Shown: piece by piece, positions 35,458-46,543 of the stretch | How positions within the stretch are numbered: the first letter of the stretch is position 1 | Layout: each line of letters begins with the position of its first letter | Assembly (NCBI GenBank): GCA_037043015.1 | Contig: CM073331.1 | Location: 1,013,501-1,077,500 of the forward strand | DNA from: Bryum argenteum | Taxonomy: Eukaryota; Streptophyta; Bryopsida; Bryales; Bryaceae | Length of the DNA: 64,000 nt | Reading direction: 5' to 3' | Translations under genes and position numbers: made by a program | The notes under the pieces: model-generated | Seen by the model: only the letters and a program-made list of their open reading frames with translations | What the model was told of the DNA's origin: nothing | Database searches by the model: none

Positions 35458-36251
35458 TTCGGGCCAATTTCAAGAATTGGACCGATCACAAAAGAGGATT
35501 TGCTTATGAATTGGCCCTATCAATGGCTTGGCCCCTCGTGTAAAGCGGCCTTTAATTTCAAAACATAACATTATTTGTGAGAGCATGGAATTTTCCTTGG
35601 AAGGAAAAGAATTTATTGGAATTGGTGCAATTGGTGGCTTCAAGAAAAAACTAAGAACATTGATTAAAGTGACACTCAAAATTGAAGAGGTGATAAATAG
35701 TGTAACGGGTAACTTTTGGTAAATAACACTAATCTTCATGTAACACCAAGCAACAACTCTTGTGTAGTGAGAAATCATGACATAATGAAGAAAACAAGGA
35801 ACAATTGGCTTGTAATAATAAAAAATCTCTCGTGTTTTAAAATTCAAAATATTTAAATAAAAAAGTTTAAATTTAAAAATAAAAAAAATAAAAAAATAAA
35901 AAATTGGTTTTACAAAAATGCATATCATAAAATCATACCACGGTAGACAAATCTGCAATTTTTACCCCCAAAAGCCGACTCAATGCGGGATCCAACTACA
36001 AGACAATTGTCAAAATTTGAAGTTAGATGAAGAAATATGGCAATTCAAAGCTTCAAGCCTTAATCTAAAACGTAGGTTTCCAACACAAAATGAACTCAGA
36101 TTTGATTCCAAATGCCACTAGAATATATAACTAGCTTTCTATAATGATATATTGACCAAATTACCAATTTCACAAGTTTATGTGCTCAATTATTGTACTA
36201 TATGGATAGATGTGCAAAAAAAGTATTAGAATTTATCTAACTAGCTTATTT
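35458..36251. other. Intergenic, AT-rich
   Basis: Includes an A/T simple tract at about 35875-35910. No gene seen. Confidence 0.5.
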
Positions 36252-37957
36252 CACTACTAGAAATCGATGTTTTTGTGACTCGCAAAAGAATGACTACTTT
36301 GGTACCTATGACTACGGAATGAAACAGACATGTCTAACCGTCACTGAAATTACGTGCATGTCATTCTTCTGTCATTGAATTCTGGTTGCGTTGGACACAG
36401 GATGATAGGAGGTGTAAAAGCGCAATGTCATCCACCTCTTCTCATCCCTCTTCGCTACGTGGCTCATTACAAGTCATTTGGCTGTCATTTGTTTTAGCCA
36501 TTACTAGTTAATTTTTTGTCAGTCCTACGTGGCTTTTATCTACGTGGAAAATAAAAGACATTTTTGCAATCATGTGCTGTAAAGAAGTCCACTTAGTATT
36601 TTTCAAGAAGCCCATGTGGCGCTTTCTATTTTTATTAGTTTATATATTTCGTATATTCGTGTTGAGATGGATTTTGTGAAGTCATTTGGAAGTCATTTAC
36701 TCTATAGTATTTCTGGTTTCTTTTTTGAAGGATCCGACGTGGCGTTTATATTTCCACGTAGTTTTCAGATTTAAAATTATTTAGTTGACGTTGAATATTT
36801 AGAGTGATTTTGTAGTCATATGTCCATGATGACTACAGTTTTATGATTTTAAGAATCTGAAGTGGCTGCTCGATTAATTTTCTAATTTATTAGTTTCCGT
36901 ATATATTTTCAAACGTGGATAAGACATAGTCATGATGTAGTCATTTGATGCCTGCAACTGCCGCTGGTGGTTTATTGAGTCAGATGTGTCTTTTTGTTTC
37001 ATTTCTCATTTATTCTCCCCGATATATATTATGGGACGTATATAATTTGGAGTCATACAATTCTTGAAAATATCATTATTCTTATCCAATAGGACTAACA
37101 GATGACAAATTTAGGCCTTGTGACAAATTTCATTAGTCTTTCAACATGACCGTAAGGTTGAGATAAGACTCATTAAATAATGTGAAGTTGAAATTACAAC
37201 AATTAGTGTAGGCAGAATGGTCATAAATTAGTGTGGTCAAACTTATCAAACCCTAACCCTAATTGCACCACATATCATGGATTTCATGGTCTGCACCATA
37301 TCTCGGACTCTCTTTTTCATATACCATTTTCTGAAGTTTAGATTACTCTCTTTCTTCTTAATCTGAAGCTCTCTTTTTCTTGCGTTTTTTTATTAAAATT
37401 CCTCTCTTCTCTTGATTACCTTGCACTTATTGCCTTTGGTTTAGAGTAGTTGATTCATAGTAGTTAGAGAAAAGCACAAACATTGCTAATTAAACATGCA
37501 ATTTTTTTATTTGTTCTTTTGTGAGTTTAGGTGTTATCAACTTATGATGCCATATTTGAGTAAGGAGTGTGGAGAAGAATGGTTGTGAAGGTATGTCTAT
37601 CTCCTTCCTTTCCTTTTCTCTGTTTTTTGCTTGTAAGCGCGGTAGGAAGTTCAAGCAAATGGTGATTACAAACCCTGAAGTAATGTTTTTAGCAACCTAA
37701 CACATAAACAAAGATGAGAGAATACACACATGCCAATAATGAAGCTTACCAAAAAAATTCAGCACTCAATCATCAAGAATAGTACCTTGGCAGTCTTGAA
37801 AACCCTAATGTTGTCGACGCCGCCATACTAGGGCTGAGATTTTAGGGTTTTGATCTTAATACTATAGTACAACTTCAAAATGACATAGAAATGACTTAGA
37901 AATGACGTGCAAGAACCAAAACATGACTAAAGAATGACTCGTAGGGAACCAAAGTAG
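36252..37957. mobile_element. CACTA-type element, right terminus truncated
   Basis: Starts CACTACTAGAAATCG, a canonical EnSpm/CACTA end, followed by subterminal repeats of ATGACT / GTCATT on both strands. At the right, 37875-37957 carries the inverted subterminal repeats ('aatgacttagaaatgac', 'gaatgactcgtagggaacc') but lacks the outermost 42 bp. No transposase frame remains, so it is a non-autonomous and immobilised element of about 1.7 kb. Confidence 0.65.
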
Positions 37958-38656
37958 AATTTTAAAGCAATCACAATCGGCTCAATTTTGTACAAATACT
38001 TGAGTGTATTGTATAATAGAACAACGTGTATGTTGTCAAAAAGACATCTATAACTCGATGTGCGCACATGCCATAGTACAAGAGACCATGGTCCGCTTTG
38101 TACAGGAACACCAAATCTCAACTCCACACAATCCAAAAAATAAAAATAAAAATATAACCAAATTCTCCGTAAATAAAAAAAAGCTGCAAGTGCAATTAAA
38201 CGAGCTCTGGTAACTGAAGGGTGAAGTCAGGTGAAGGCTTGACAGACAACAATCTGAGCTGTGAGGGGCCAAAGAGCTTGAATGATACAAATAATACACG
38301 AGCACAAATCATTGCGAGACCGTCCTCTTTTGCCATTTTGTCGTGACCCCGCGCGGTCACCGCTCAACATGGATTTTCACTCGCTCCAAAAGTGTTGAAC
38401 ACAGCGGTTGCATGACATGAACTTACATAATAGATCGTAGTAGGGTGGACCTAAACGTCCCATGGGGATAGTAGATACAATGCCGTATAAGTGGGCATTT
38501 GCTCCGAACAAGAAGCAATTTCAATAGCTCACTAGAATTGCGTAACTTTATATTTCTACTTCAATCTGTGTTGAGATCAAACCCATTAAAGGTGTGGATC
38601 CATTTCAAGTACATTATATTCTATTGGTTGCACAGGCACTTTGAGACATTTAGGGG
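37958..38656. other. Intergenic, nothing recognised
   Basis: Short frames only. Confidence 0.45.
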
Positions 38657-39638
38657 TTAACCCCTCAACGTCCTTGGGGTATTTTTAGCCAAAAACTCAT
38701 TTTCAAAAAAAGTGATATAGATGAAAATAAGGATAAGCTATTCAGATCTCAACCGTACAAAGTTGTAATAGACTTGTAGTAGATCATGTGGACCAAAACT
38801 TGACTCATGGGACCTCATAGATTGCAAGATCATAACATATTAGTGCGCAAAATAGGCTACAAAATACCATCATTTTCACTTTGAAGTGAAAATACTACCA
38901 ACATGAAATTTGCAATTAAAAAATCAGCAACTAGAAGGTTGTTCATCTTCATCTCAAAGACACACTTGTACCAAAAAAATTCATCAAAAAAAAATCTTGG
39001 CTCAAATAGTAGCCTTGTAGTCGTGAAAACTGCCAAAAATTTTACAAAGGAAAAATAGTCCAAAACTAGACCCCTCGCACTCAAATCCATGCCTTTTCTT
39101 CAATACATCCTCAATTGGGTCAATGTTTCTACCACTAAAAATAGATTATAATTGAAATCCATCCCAAAAAATAAAGTCAAAATCTAACGGTGGATGAAGG
39201 AGATCTAGCTCTTCGGATTTCATCCATTTTTTCACTGTTTTCATCGTAGAAACATCATTGCAAAGCCAATGTACCAAAGTTATCTAGATCAAAAAACTCT
39301 CAACCACAAAGTTGTTGGGATGCATCTAAATATCAAACCTGTGAAAAAAAATTCATGAAAAACTATTTTAGATTTCACATAATTGGCTTGCAATGGTAAA
39401 ACATGCCAAATGTTTGAAAACCCAAAAACAAAAGCTGCCTTCACTAAAATCCATGCCATTTATTCATACTTTATTTCATGAGTCTGAAATTTTTACCACA
39501 TAAACTAGACTTGATTTGTGACCTAACCCAAGTGATTTCGTCAAAAACAGAGTTTTGGATGAAGAAGTTATGGCTCTTCAAAGTTTCTGCCCTTCATCCA
39601 AAATGTCGTTTTTCGACACTAGGGACGTTTAGGGGTTA
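38657..39638. mobile_element. 982-bp TTAA-bounded inverted-repeat element
   Basis: TTAACCCCTCAACGTCC at the left and GGGACGTTTAGGGGTTAA at the right. The interior repeats 'ggatgaaggagat' and 'cactttgaagtgaaaat' blocks and is homologous to about 51830-52860. It is non-coding. Confidence 0.8.
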
Positions 39639-39689
39639 AAAGATAAAAACTAAGAGTAGAAGAAGAAGTTAGAGAAACTCTAACCTATT

Positions 39690-39917
39690 TAAAGGTCGGC
39701 GTTAATAGAGTGTTCGTTCGACCTATCCTTGGATGCATGCCTCGAGGTCATCACACCAATGGCGGGATGACTAACCCCTCTCATGGTGAACACTACGCTA
39801 GTTCCTACTTAGCGACTAGTGCCTTGGAGATACCTCACATGGTATCCCCTCAAAGGGCTTTGAGGTACCCATACAACGAGGTCCAAGAACCCTCCTCCCA
39901 TAGTTGGAGGCTGCCCT
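39690..39917 (-). mobile_element. 5'-truncated SINE fragment
   Basis: Reverse-strand match to the SINE family ('ctagtgccttggagatacc', 'gggctttgaggtacccatac'), closest to the copy at 20008-20328. The tRNA-like head is missing and no target duplication was seen. Confidence 0.65.
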
Positions 39918-40229
39918 TCTGAAATTGACAAACTTTTTCACTTATGTCACATTTGAACTTCAAATTGTTTCTGGAAAAAAATGTTTTTAAGAAAAAAACT
40001 CAAAAAATGTCTAAAGTTAAACTACCCTATTTGGACTTGAAACCTCAAATTTCTAGATGAAGGTTATAAAATTGGAATTTGACTTTTGCAAATTCTACCA
40101 CATACATTGTGCAGTAGAGATTGTACCTACTATAAATCTTAGGCAAAATTATTACTTTTAACCCCTTCATCTATGCTGCCCAAAATCGCAAAAATTCATT
40201 TTAGCTTTCTTAGGCCCTTAGGGGTTATA
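39918..40229. mobile_element. Truncated TTAA-family element
   Basis: The reverse complement, beginning ATAACCCCTAAGGGCC, follows the order of 17355-18278 ('gcgattttgggcag', 'ttaaaagtaataattttgcc', 'atgtatgtgg', 'agaagggcagcct') and then stops at the SINE boundary. The terminal TTAA has mutated to ATAA. Confidence 0.65.
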
Positions 40230-40529
40230 ATAACAAACTCCAATAAAGGATGATCGAATGTTGTTCCTCTTCGACATGCCCGCACATTATCTTGGTTCAA
40301 AAAAATGCTTACTTTACGAGCAATAATGGATGTTAGAGTAGAGAGGGGGGGTTGGCCCCAGACAGCCTAACTAAAGGGGAACCCTCAGGATCCATTCCCA
40401 ATGCAATTTTTCCAAGAGTGTACTTGGGGGGGTCTTCCAGCTCAATAATTTCATGTGAAAGAAGCCCGTACTTGCCTTGCCCAATGCTCCTGACACCATC
40501 AAGTGGATCAAGTGCCATATACACAAAAT

Positions 40530-40870
40530 TAAACCTCGTAATTCATCCGCAAAAAACATTGCGATGTTGATAACAACATCACATATACGAGTGCAACTTT
40601 ATGTTTTGTGTATAATTGTCATGTATCATGAGGAAATTATCGATGGCATAAAGCTTCGAATGTTATGGCATTCTCAAGTGCGATGGAACTCACATGACTA
40701 AACCTCATAATTCATCCGCAAAAACATTGCCATGTTGATAACAACATCACATTTATGAGTGCGACTTTATGTTTTTGTGTGTACAATTGTCATGTATCAT
40801 GAGGAAATTATCGATGGCATAAAACTTCGAATGTTATGTCGTTTTCAAGTGAGATGAAACTCACATGTAT
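40530..40870. repeat. 169-bp tandem duplication
   Basis: 40530-40698 and 40699-40870 are near-identical ('taaacctcgtaattcatccg', 'aaattatcgatggcataaa', 'cacatga'). No coding consequence. Confidence 0.9.
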
Positions 40871-41220
40871 GTCTACTTTGATTTATACTTTAATGAATGG
40901 AACAAAGTATTAGCATTGAAAGGGAACTACAATGATTGAACATTGACCCCCTAAAGTTGAAATAGACCATGTTGTGAGCGATTTGCTCAAAAATTATTTG
41001 TTGTTTTTGCAAAAACTGAAACTTTGACTCAAGATCTTTGAGGCAAAGTTTGATGAGAATTGGTGAATAGACTAAGTAGATGATTGTAGACAAGGTTCTC
41101 CGGTTGGATTTCTCATAATCAAATTTAGAAAAATAAAAAAATAATAAAAAAATAAAAAAATAAAAAAATCACGGCTTTTAGATATGTTTGTCTCTAGGTG
41201 CATTGTTTGTAGAGCTTCTC
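40871..41220. other. Intergenic with A-rich simple repeat
   Basis: (TAAAAAAA)n-like tract at 41130-41168. Ends with the left copy of the SINE target duplication. Confidence 0.5.
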
Positions 41221-41576
41221 ACGCACCACAAGCCTTGGCTTGGTGGTTAGGGCTCAGGCCCCCAATGAGGAGGTCGTGGGTTCTATTCCCCATGCCGGCG
41301 TGGTGCTCACCACTATAGTCCACCCAACTATTGTGGGAGGTCCTTGGACCTTGTTGTATGGGTACCTCAAAGCCCTTTGGGGGGATACTATGTCAAGTAT
41401 CTCCAAGGCACTAGTAACTAGGCTAGAAACTAGCGTAGTTATAGTGTCCACCCTCGAGAGGGGGAAGTAGTATTGTTCTAATTTCCCCTTGTCCGGTGAC
41501 CATCGGGATATTACCATTACGAAAGGACACTTCATTCACGCCGGCCCTTTAGAAAGGACCGGAGTTTCTATCTATC
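41221..41576 (+). mobile_element. Full-length tRNA-derived SINE with 11-bp target duplication
   Basis: Direct repeats TAGAGCTTCTC lie at 41210-41220 and 41577-41587. The head has Pol III promoter boxes: box A-like TGGCTTGGTGG (41236-41246) and box B GGTTCTATTCC (41279-41289), 33 nt apart. The 356-bp body ends in a CTATCTATC tail rather than poly(A). It has no ORF and relies on a partner LINE for movement, a known property of SINEs. Confidence 0.88.
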
Positions 41577-43038
41577 TAGAGCTTCTCCTCTAGGGATTAA
41601 GGTTGGGAATTGGGAGACTGTTACCAACAAACTCCTATTTAGAATTGACAATTGCTTGATAAACGTGATGGCTTTGATTTATTACATGCTTAGGTATAAA
41701 AAATTAAAATGTCTTTTCAAAGCCCAACTTATACTTACGAATGTATAGTGTAGCCAAATCTTGGTACCCACATCAATTCTTCATCTACTTTGAGTTTTTT
41801 TTAATTTTAATTCTGCAAAATTATATCTTTAACAACTTCTACTAGGTTCTATTTTTCTAATGATTTTCCAATAAAATAATTCTAGAAATATTCAAAACCT
41901 TCACTCACTAGAGAAGAGAGAATCTCCTCTTAGCCATGGACTTAGATACTATTGTGAATGAGAAAGTAAAAGAAGGTTCTTCAACATCAAAATTGATTTT
42001 AACTATGCATATAATGAATTATATTTAATAGAAGAAAGACTCGTAGATAACCCCTATTGCACAAAAGTGCATGCATAAATCCTAAATGTGCCTAATGTCA
42101 AAAGTATCTCAACATTTGGATGACAAGTTGAGAAGATTTAAAGCCCCATATCTTCCTTGTGAACAAAATAAAATTCCATGACTCTCATTTCGATAACTTC
42201 CATATGAAACTATTTTTCAAAAATAGAATTTATAGACCCATCCAAGATGGTAATTATTTATTATGTGAATTTTTGTAAAAGCAACTTTTGTTTAAGGATT
42301 ATGGATCATGAGGATAGAGAGCTACAAAGAATATTGACCCGTTCTACATGATCATGAACACATAATTCTGTACAAATTTTGGACACCATTTTCTACTTGT
42401 GACAGTGACAATAATAAAATTTTGTAAATTTTATTGAGTATGAATATATTAAATATATTCATACCTAAAATCGATTCTATATGTCCACACAAAGTTGGAG
42501 CAAATGATGCAATGGTTGTGGGCCCCTGACAACAAGGAAAACGGATGATGGGCCTAGACTCTCCTCCAACTCCAAAAAGAATGGCATAAGGGACTCAATA
42601 ATAAGGAAAAAACATGTCCTTCCAACATGATGCTTGCATTTAAAAAAGCATCTGAAGCTCTGAGCTCATAATTTAATATTTGTGCTTCCCATTGAGTGGA
42701 TGAAAGCCTAGTCGGTGAAGAACTACTCATTTGATTCCATATGAATAAACAATAACATGAAATTATGAGCATCTAGACTTTTATTTATACAAAGTACAAA
42801 CATACCGAAAAGATAAAAGAAAATCCGATTCGAGCAAAAGATGAGCATTGCCACCCATTCGAAGAAACGATGCCTCTAGAACGAGCTCTCTTGTGTATGC
42901 TTTTTCGTAAGTACGTTGTTGGGTTCATTACCAAATGAGGATTTATTGATTGGTTTGTCTAATTGTATTTGTGTGGTGAAGAAAGGGTGAGTGCCATCTT
43001 TATTTGTCATTAGCGGAGCGGAGTCCGGTAAATGGTGA
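41577..43038. other. Intergenic, nothing recognised
   Basis: AT-rich sequence with no supported gene. Confidence 0.5.
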
Positions 43039-43308
43039 TTAACCCCTAACTTTTCTTAAAACCCAAAACGGGTTTTGGAGGTTCCCGCAGGAGAAAAAAC
43101 TCAACCAACTTTGACCATTATAATCTCACAAATGAGGAAGAATGAACGGTTCAAATTTGGTATGTGAGAAGAAGGTCACGTGAACTTTGAGATCTTACGG
43201 TTGAATCTCTAAAATTAATGCTTAGATTGAGATGTTTTGAGCTTGATCTGAAGGAAGGTCAAATTTTGTGACTTAGACCGTTTTGCAACAAGGAAATTTA
43301 GGGGTTAA
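43039..43308. mobile_element. 270-bp TTAA-bounded inverted-repeat element
   Basis: Starts TTAACCCCTAACTTTTC and ends GAAATTTAGGGGTTAA. The internal 'ttataatctcacaaatg' and 'agatcttacggttga' blocks match 17355-18278, 18389-18974 and 51640-51740. Confidence 0.78.
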
Positions 43309-44525
43309 GGGGCTTTTCCCCAGCGGAACTAAGAGCAAGTGCATGCCGGGGGTCTCCACCTTTGTATAGGTGAATCAATCCGCATTCCTTGAAGATTTTT
43401 GAGGGTCACCCATGTCGGTTCAACAAGTTTTTGCCATAAGAAGCATAAAGACAACTAGCAAAAAAGTGAGAAGTTGATATTAAAAATAAAAATAATTAAA
43501 AAATGATTTTTTTGCGCTCGGTAGAATAGTGGCAAAGAGCAAGGTTTGAGCAAGCTCGGAAGTAAAATTTTGAATATTGCGGACAGTGGCTTCGAGTGCT
43601 AGGAACAAAATTGTTGTATTAGGTTGTGTGGTGGTTATGCTCTTAGATCTTATCCTAATATGAGTGCATTAGCACAGAGTCTTTTTTTCATACAAGACCC
43701 ACCTGAAAGTATTGTGCACCTAGGGGGACATTATTGACCCTTTGCTAAAAAGAGAACATCTTTTGCATTTATACCAACTAAATCAAGTCTAAAACAATAG
43801 TTTGGAAGGAGAACCTCTATAAGCTTCTGATTTTTCATCAATCATGTAAATTGTTCACTAAATTATCCATATCAATATTACAACTTTACCAATTTATTGT
43901 TTCGATCTTATAGTAGTAATTAGTATATTATATCTCATATTTTCCTTTAAAACAATGTTTTCATTTTCCCACCTAAAGAGATTTGTTTTTTTATTTCTTA
44001 AGGAAATTCTAAGTACTTTAACATGATTTTAGTAATGGTTTTTTCATAATTTATTGTAGGCATCAGTGTCTTTACCTTACACAAAAATAAGGTCTAAATG
44101 ATTAAATTCATGGTGCTGTCTCTTCAGGAATTAAGAATTGCACAGATAAACTGCCAACTGGACTGAGGCTCAACTACTATATGTCTTTCTCATTCATGCC
44201 TTTTACATTAAGTGTAAGCAATCTAAACATTAATACACATAGAAGTAATTAAGCCAGTCGAGAGTACTGTATGTAAAGGGGCAGGTTTATACATCTTTTA
44301 ATAAGTGTATTTATTTCTTGAAACAAATACAACTTTTCTTTTCACCTAGACTATTTAAAGTACGCACTAAATTTCAAATATTGACAAAGTCTGAGAAGAC
44401 TTATCTTCTTCTGTTTTTCTTAAATGTACAATAAATTGATCCCAAGTAAAGCTTGGGTTTTGATGTAGAAACTACACACTTGTCTAGAATAGTATCCAAC
44501 CCAAAAAAATTTGGTCAAAATCGGA
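43309..44525. other. Intergenic, nothing recognised
   Basis: No supported gene. Ends with the left copy (GTCAAAATCGGA, 44514-44525) of a SINE target duplication. Confidence 0.5.
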
Positions 44526-44816
44526 TAGATAGAAAGATAGATAGAAATGAAGTGTCCGTTCGTAATGCTAATATCCCGATGGCCACTGGACAAGGGGAAA
44601 TTGGAACAATACTACTTCCCCCTCTCGAGGGTGGACACTATAACTACGCTAGTTTCTAGCCTAGTTACAATTGCCTTGAAGATACTTGACATAGTATCCC
44701 CCCAAAGGGCTTTGAGGTACCCATACAACAAGGTCCAAAGACCCCCCACAATAGTTGGGTGGACTATAGTGGTGAGCACCACGCCGGCATGGGGAATAGA
44801 ACCCACGACCTCCTCA
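44526..44816 (-). mobile_element. 5'-truncated SINE with 12-bp target duplication
   Basis: Direct repeats GTCAAAATCGGA lie at 44514-44525 and 44817-44828. The reverse-strand body matches the SINE at 41221-41576 from just before box B to the tetranucleotide tail (TAGATAGA...). Box A and the 5' end are missing although the duplication is intact, as expected for 5' truncation during target-primed reverse transcription. Confidence 0.85.
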
Positions 44817-44828
44817 GTCAAAATCGGA

Positions 44829-46217
44829 CTTCAAATAAGGAAGTTATCACTCTTCAAAGTTTCAACTTGAATGACATTCAAAATTTTAACACTACTTATT
44901 TGGGGGTAAGGAAATTGAAACTCTAACGAGGCAAAACCATCTGTATTTATATACATTACTTTTGTACATAGATCCAATCAAACATTAAGGTATGCATGAT
45001 AATCAATTTATTGTACATTTAAGAAAAACACTGTACATGGAATGGTGGAATGACTGCCTTACTATTTTTTAGTGGTAAGGCCGTATCTGTTATTTTGAGA
45101 CAAAATGATAATTTTGAGATTTTTGCCCTAAAATTATTTTGAGACAATCTCGTCATTCTTTAGATTTTAAATCATTGACATGTCGACGACAACCTTCCTA
45201 TTTATAATAAAAGAGGCAATTACACATATAGGATCAGTGAAGTAATAAATGAGAAACATATGATTGAGGTAGTGACAAATCTCAATATACGAATATGGCC
45301 ATTGATTAGCAAGAAGAATGGACAAAGTTTCCCTTAGTGGCTACTTGTTCTATATTTTTAAGCACTTAAAATAATAAGAACAAAATTAAGAAGTGACCAA
45401 CCTATAATTGGACACCCTATTGCATGTATGTATGGGGTATAATGAGGATAATTATAGGAGCAAGAATCTAGCAAGCATGTACGCATGGGGTACATTCTAG
45501 TCACTTATAGGATTCTCAAATCTTCATAGGAGCAAGAATCTAGCATGCACGCACACTTATGTGGAGTCGACCGCCTTTAGATTCTCCTACTAGTACCATA
45601 CATGCATGGAACTTACGATATGTGATAGCACTTATTTGTACAGATATTGGGAAATCTGATTTGGTCGATTAAGAGACGAATATTCGAGGAAAAGATGGGT
45701 GATCAAAACGAGAGTCAAGGAGACAGTCAGGAGATTGAAGCTTGAATGTCAGTCTGAGGGTGACTGACAACCAGAAAAAAAACACTTAATTAACTCACTG
45801 ACTCAAGAGGGGCTAAACTGCAGCAAAAGCAACAATATCATACCATAGGTAAGCACTCCTCTGTATCTCTCCCAGCTGGGTCCTGCCTGCCCACCCCACC
45901 CCACCCCACCCCAGCCTGTTGTTAGTAGTGGCACCACCCAGCTGCCTCATTGCCGCGCGCTGCCTGCCTGCCTGCAGCTAGCTCACTCACTCCTGCTGCA
46001 CTGATTGATTGAAGGCAGCCAGCCATGGCCACCATGGCCCCGCACCAGCAGCAGCTCCTCCCTTATTACCCCCGCTAGCTCTGTCACCCCCTGCCCCCCC
46101 AGCTAGCTCACTCCCTCTCTCCGTTTCTGAGGGCGCCACACCCGCTGCAGCTACTCATCCGGAGATGCGGCGCTAGCTCGGAGCAGCATTGCTTGCATCC
46201 TCGATCTTACTCTCGAG
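44829..46217. other. Intergenic and promoter/5' leader of the LRR gene
   Basis: No gene up to about 45880. From there the sequence becomes C/T-rich, including a (CCCCA)n tract near 45890-45913 and short CTCACTCCCT-type pyrimidine runs. The first non-coding exon of the LRR gene probably lies near 46100-46217, ending CTCGAG|GTAAGC. Confidence 0.4.
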
Positions 46218-46529
46218 GTAAGCTCCGGGATCACTACTGTATGTTGTCGAAACTGTGGTCCTTCAGGAACTTGGGGTAAACAAGCAGGCATTGTAGGATA
46301 TGTGGGGATCGGGCGGCGACTGCTGTAGTTAGTGTCGTGGTAAATGGTGTATGGGTGCAATGTAGCAATGTGGTGTTTTGTCGAATTCGGAGTAGGGTGA
46401 TTCGTTTGCAACGGCGGGTTGATTCGCACGTGTGAGTGATTTGTGGTCTTAGGTTTGTTGGATTGGTATGGGTTTGACATTGTGTGATTGAGATCTGAGA
46501 GTGGTGAGTGTTTGCTGCGTTTTGATCAG
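46218..46529 (+). other. 5'-UTR intron of the LRR gene
   Basis: Donor GAG|GTAAGC at 46218 and acceptor TTGATCAG at 46528-46529, 14 bp before the start codon. The T/G-rich composition fits a leader intron. Confidence 0.6.
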
Positions 46530-46543
46530 GATTTGTGGTCGTC

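Noticed and set aside
37250-37262. Telomere-like 'ccctaaccctaa' motif
   Set aside because: Fewer than two units and no array; ordinary chance sequence.
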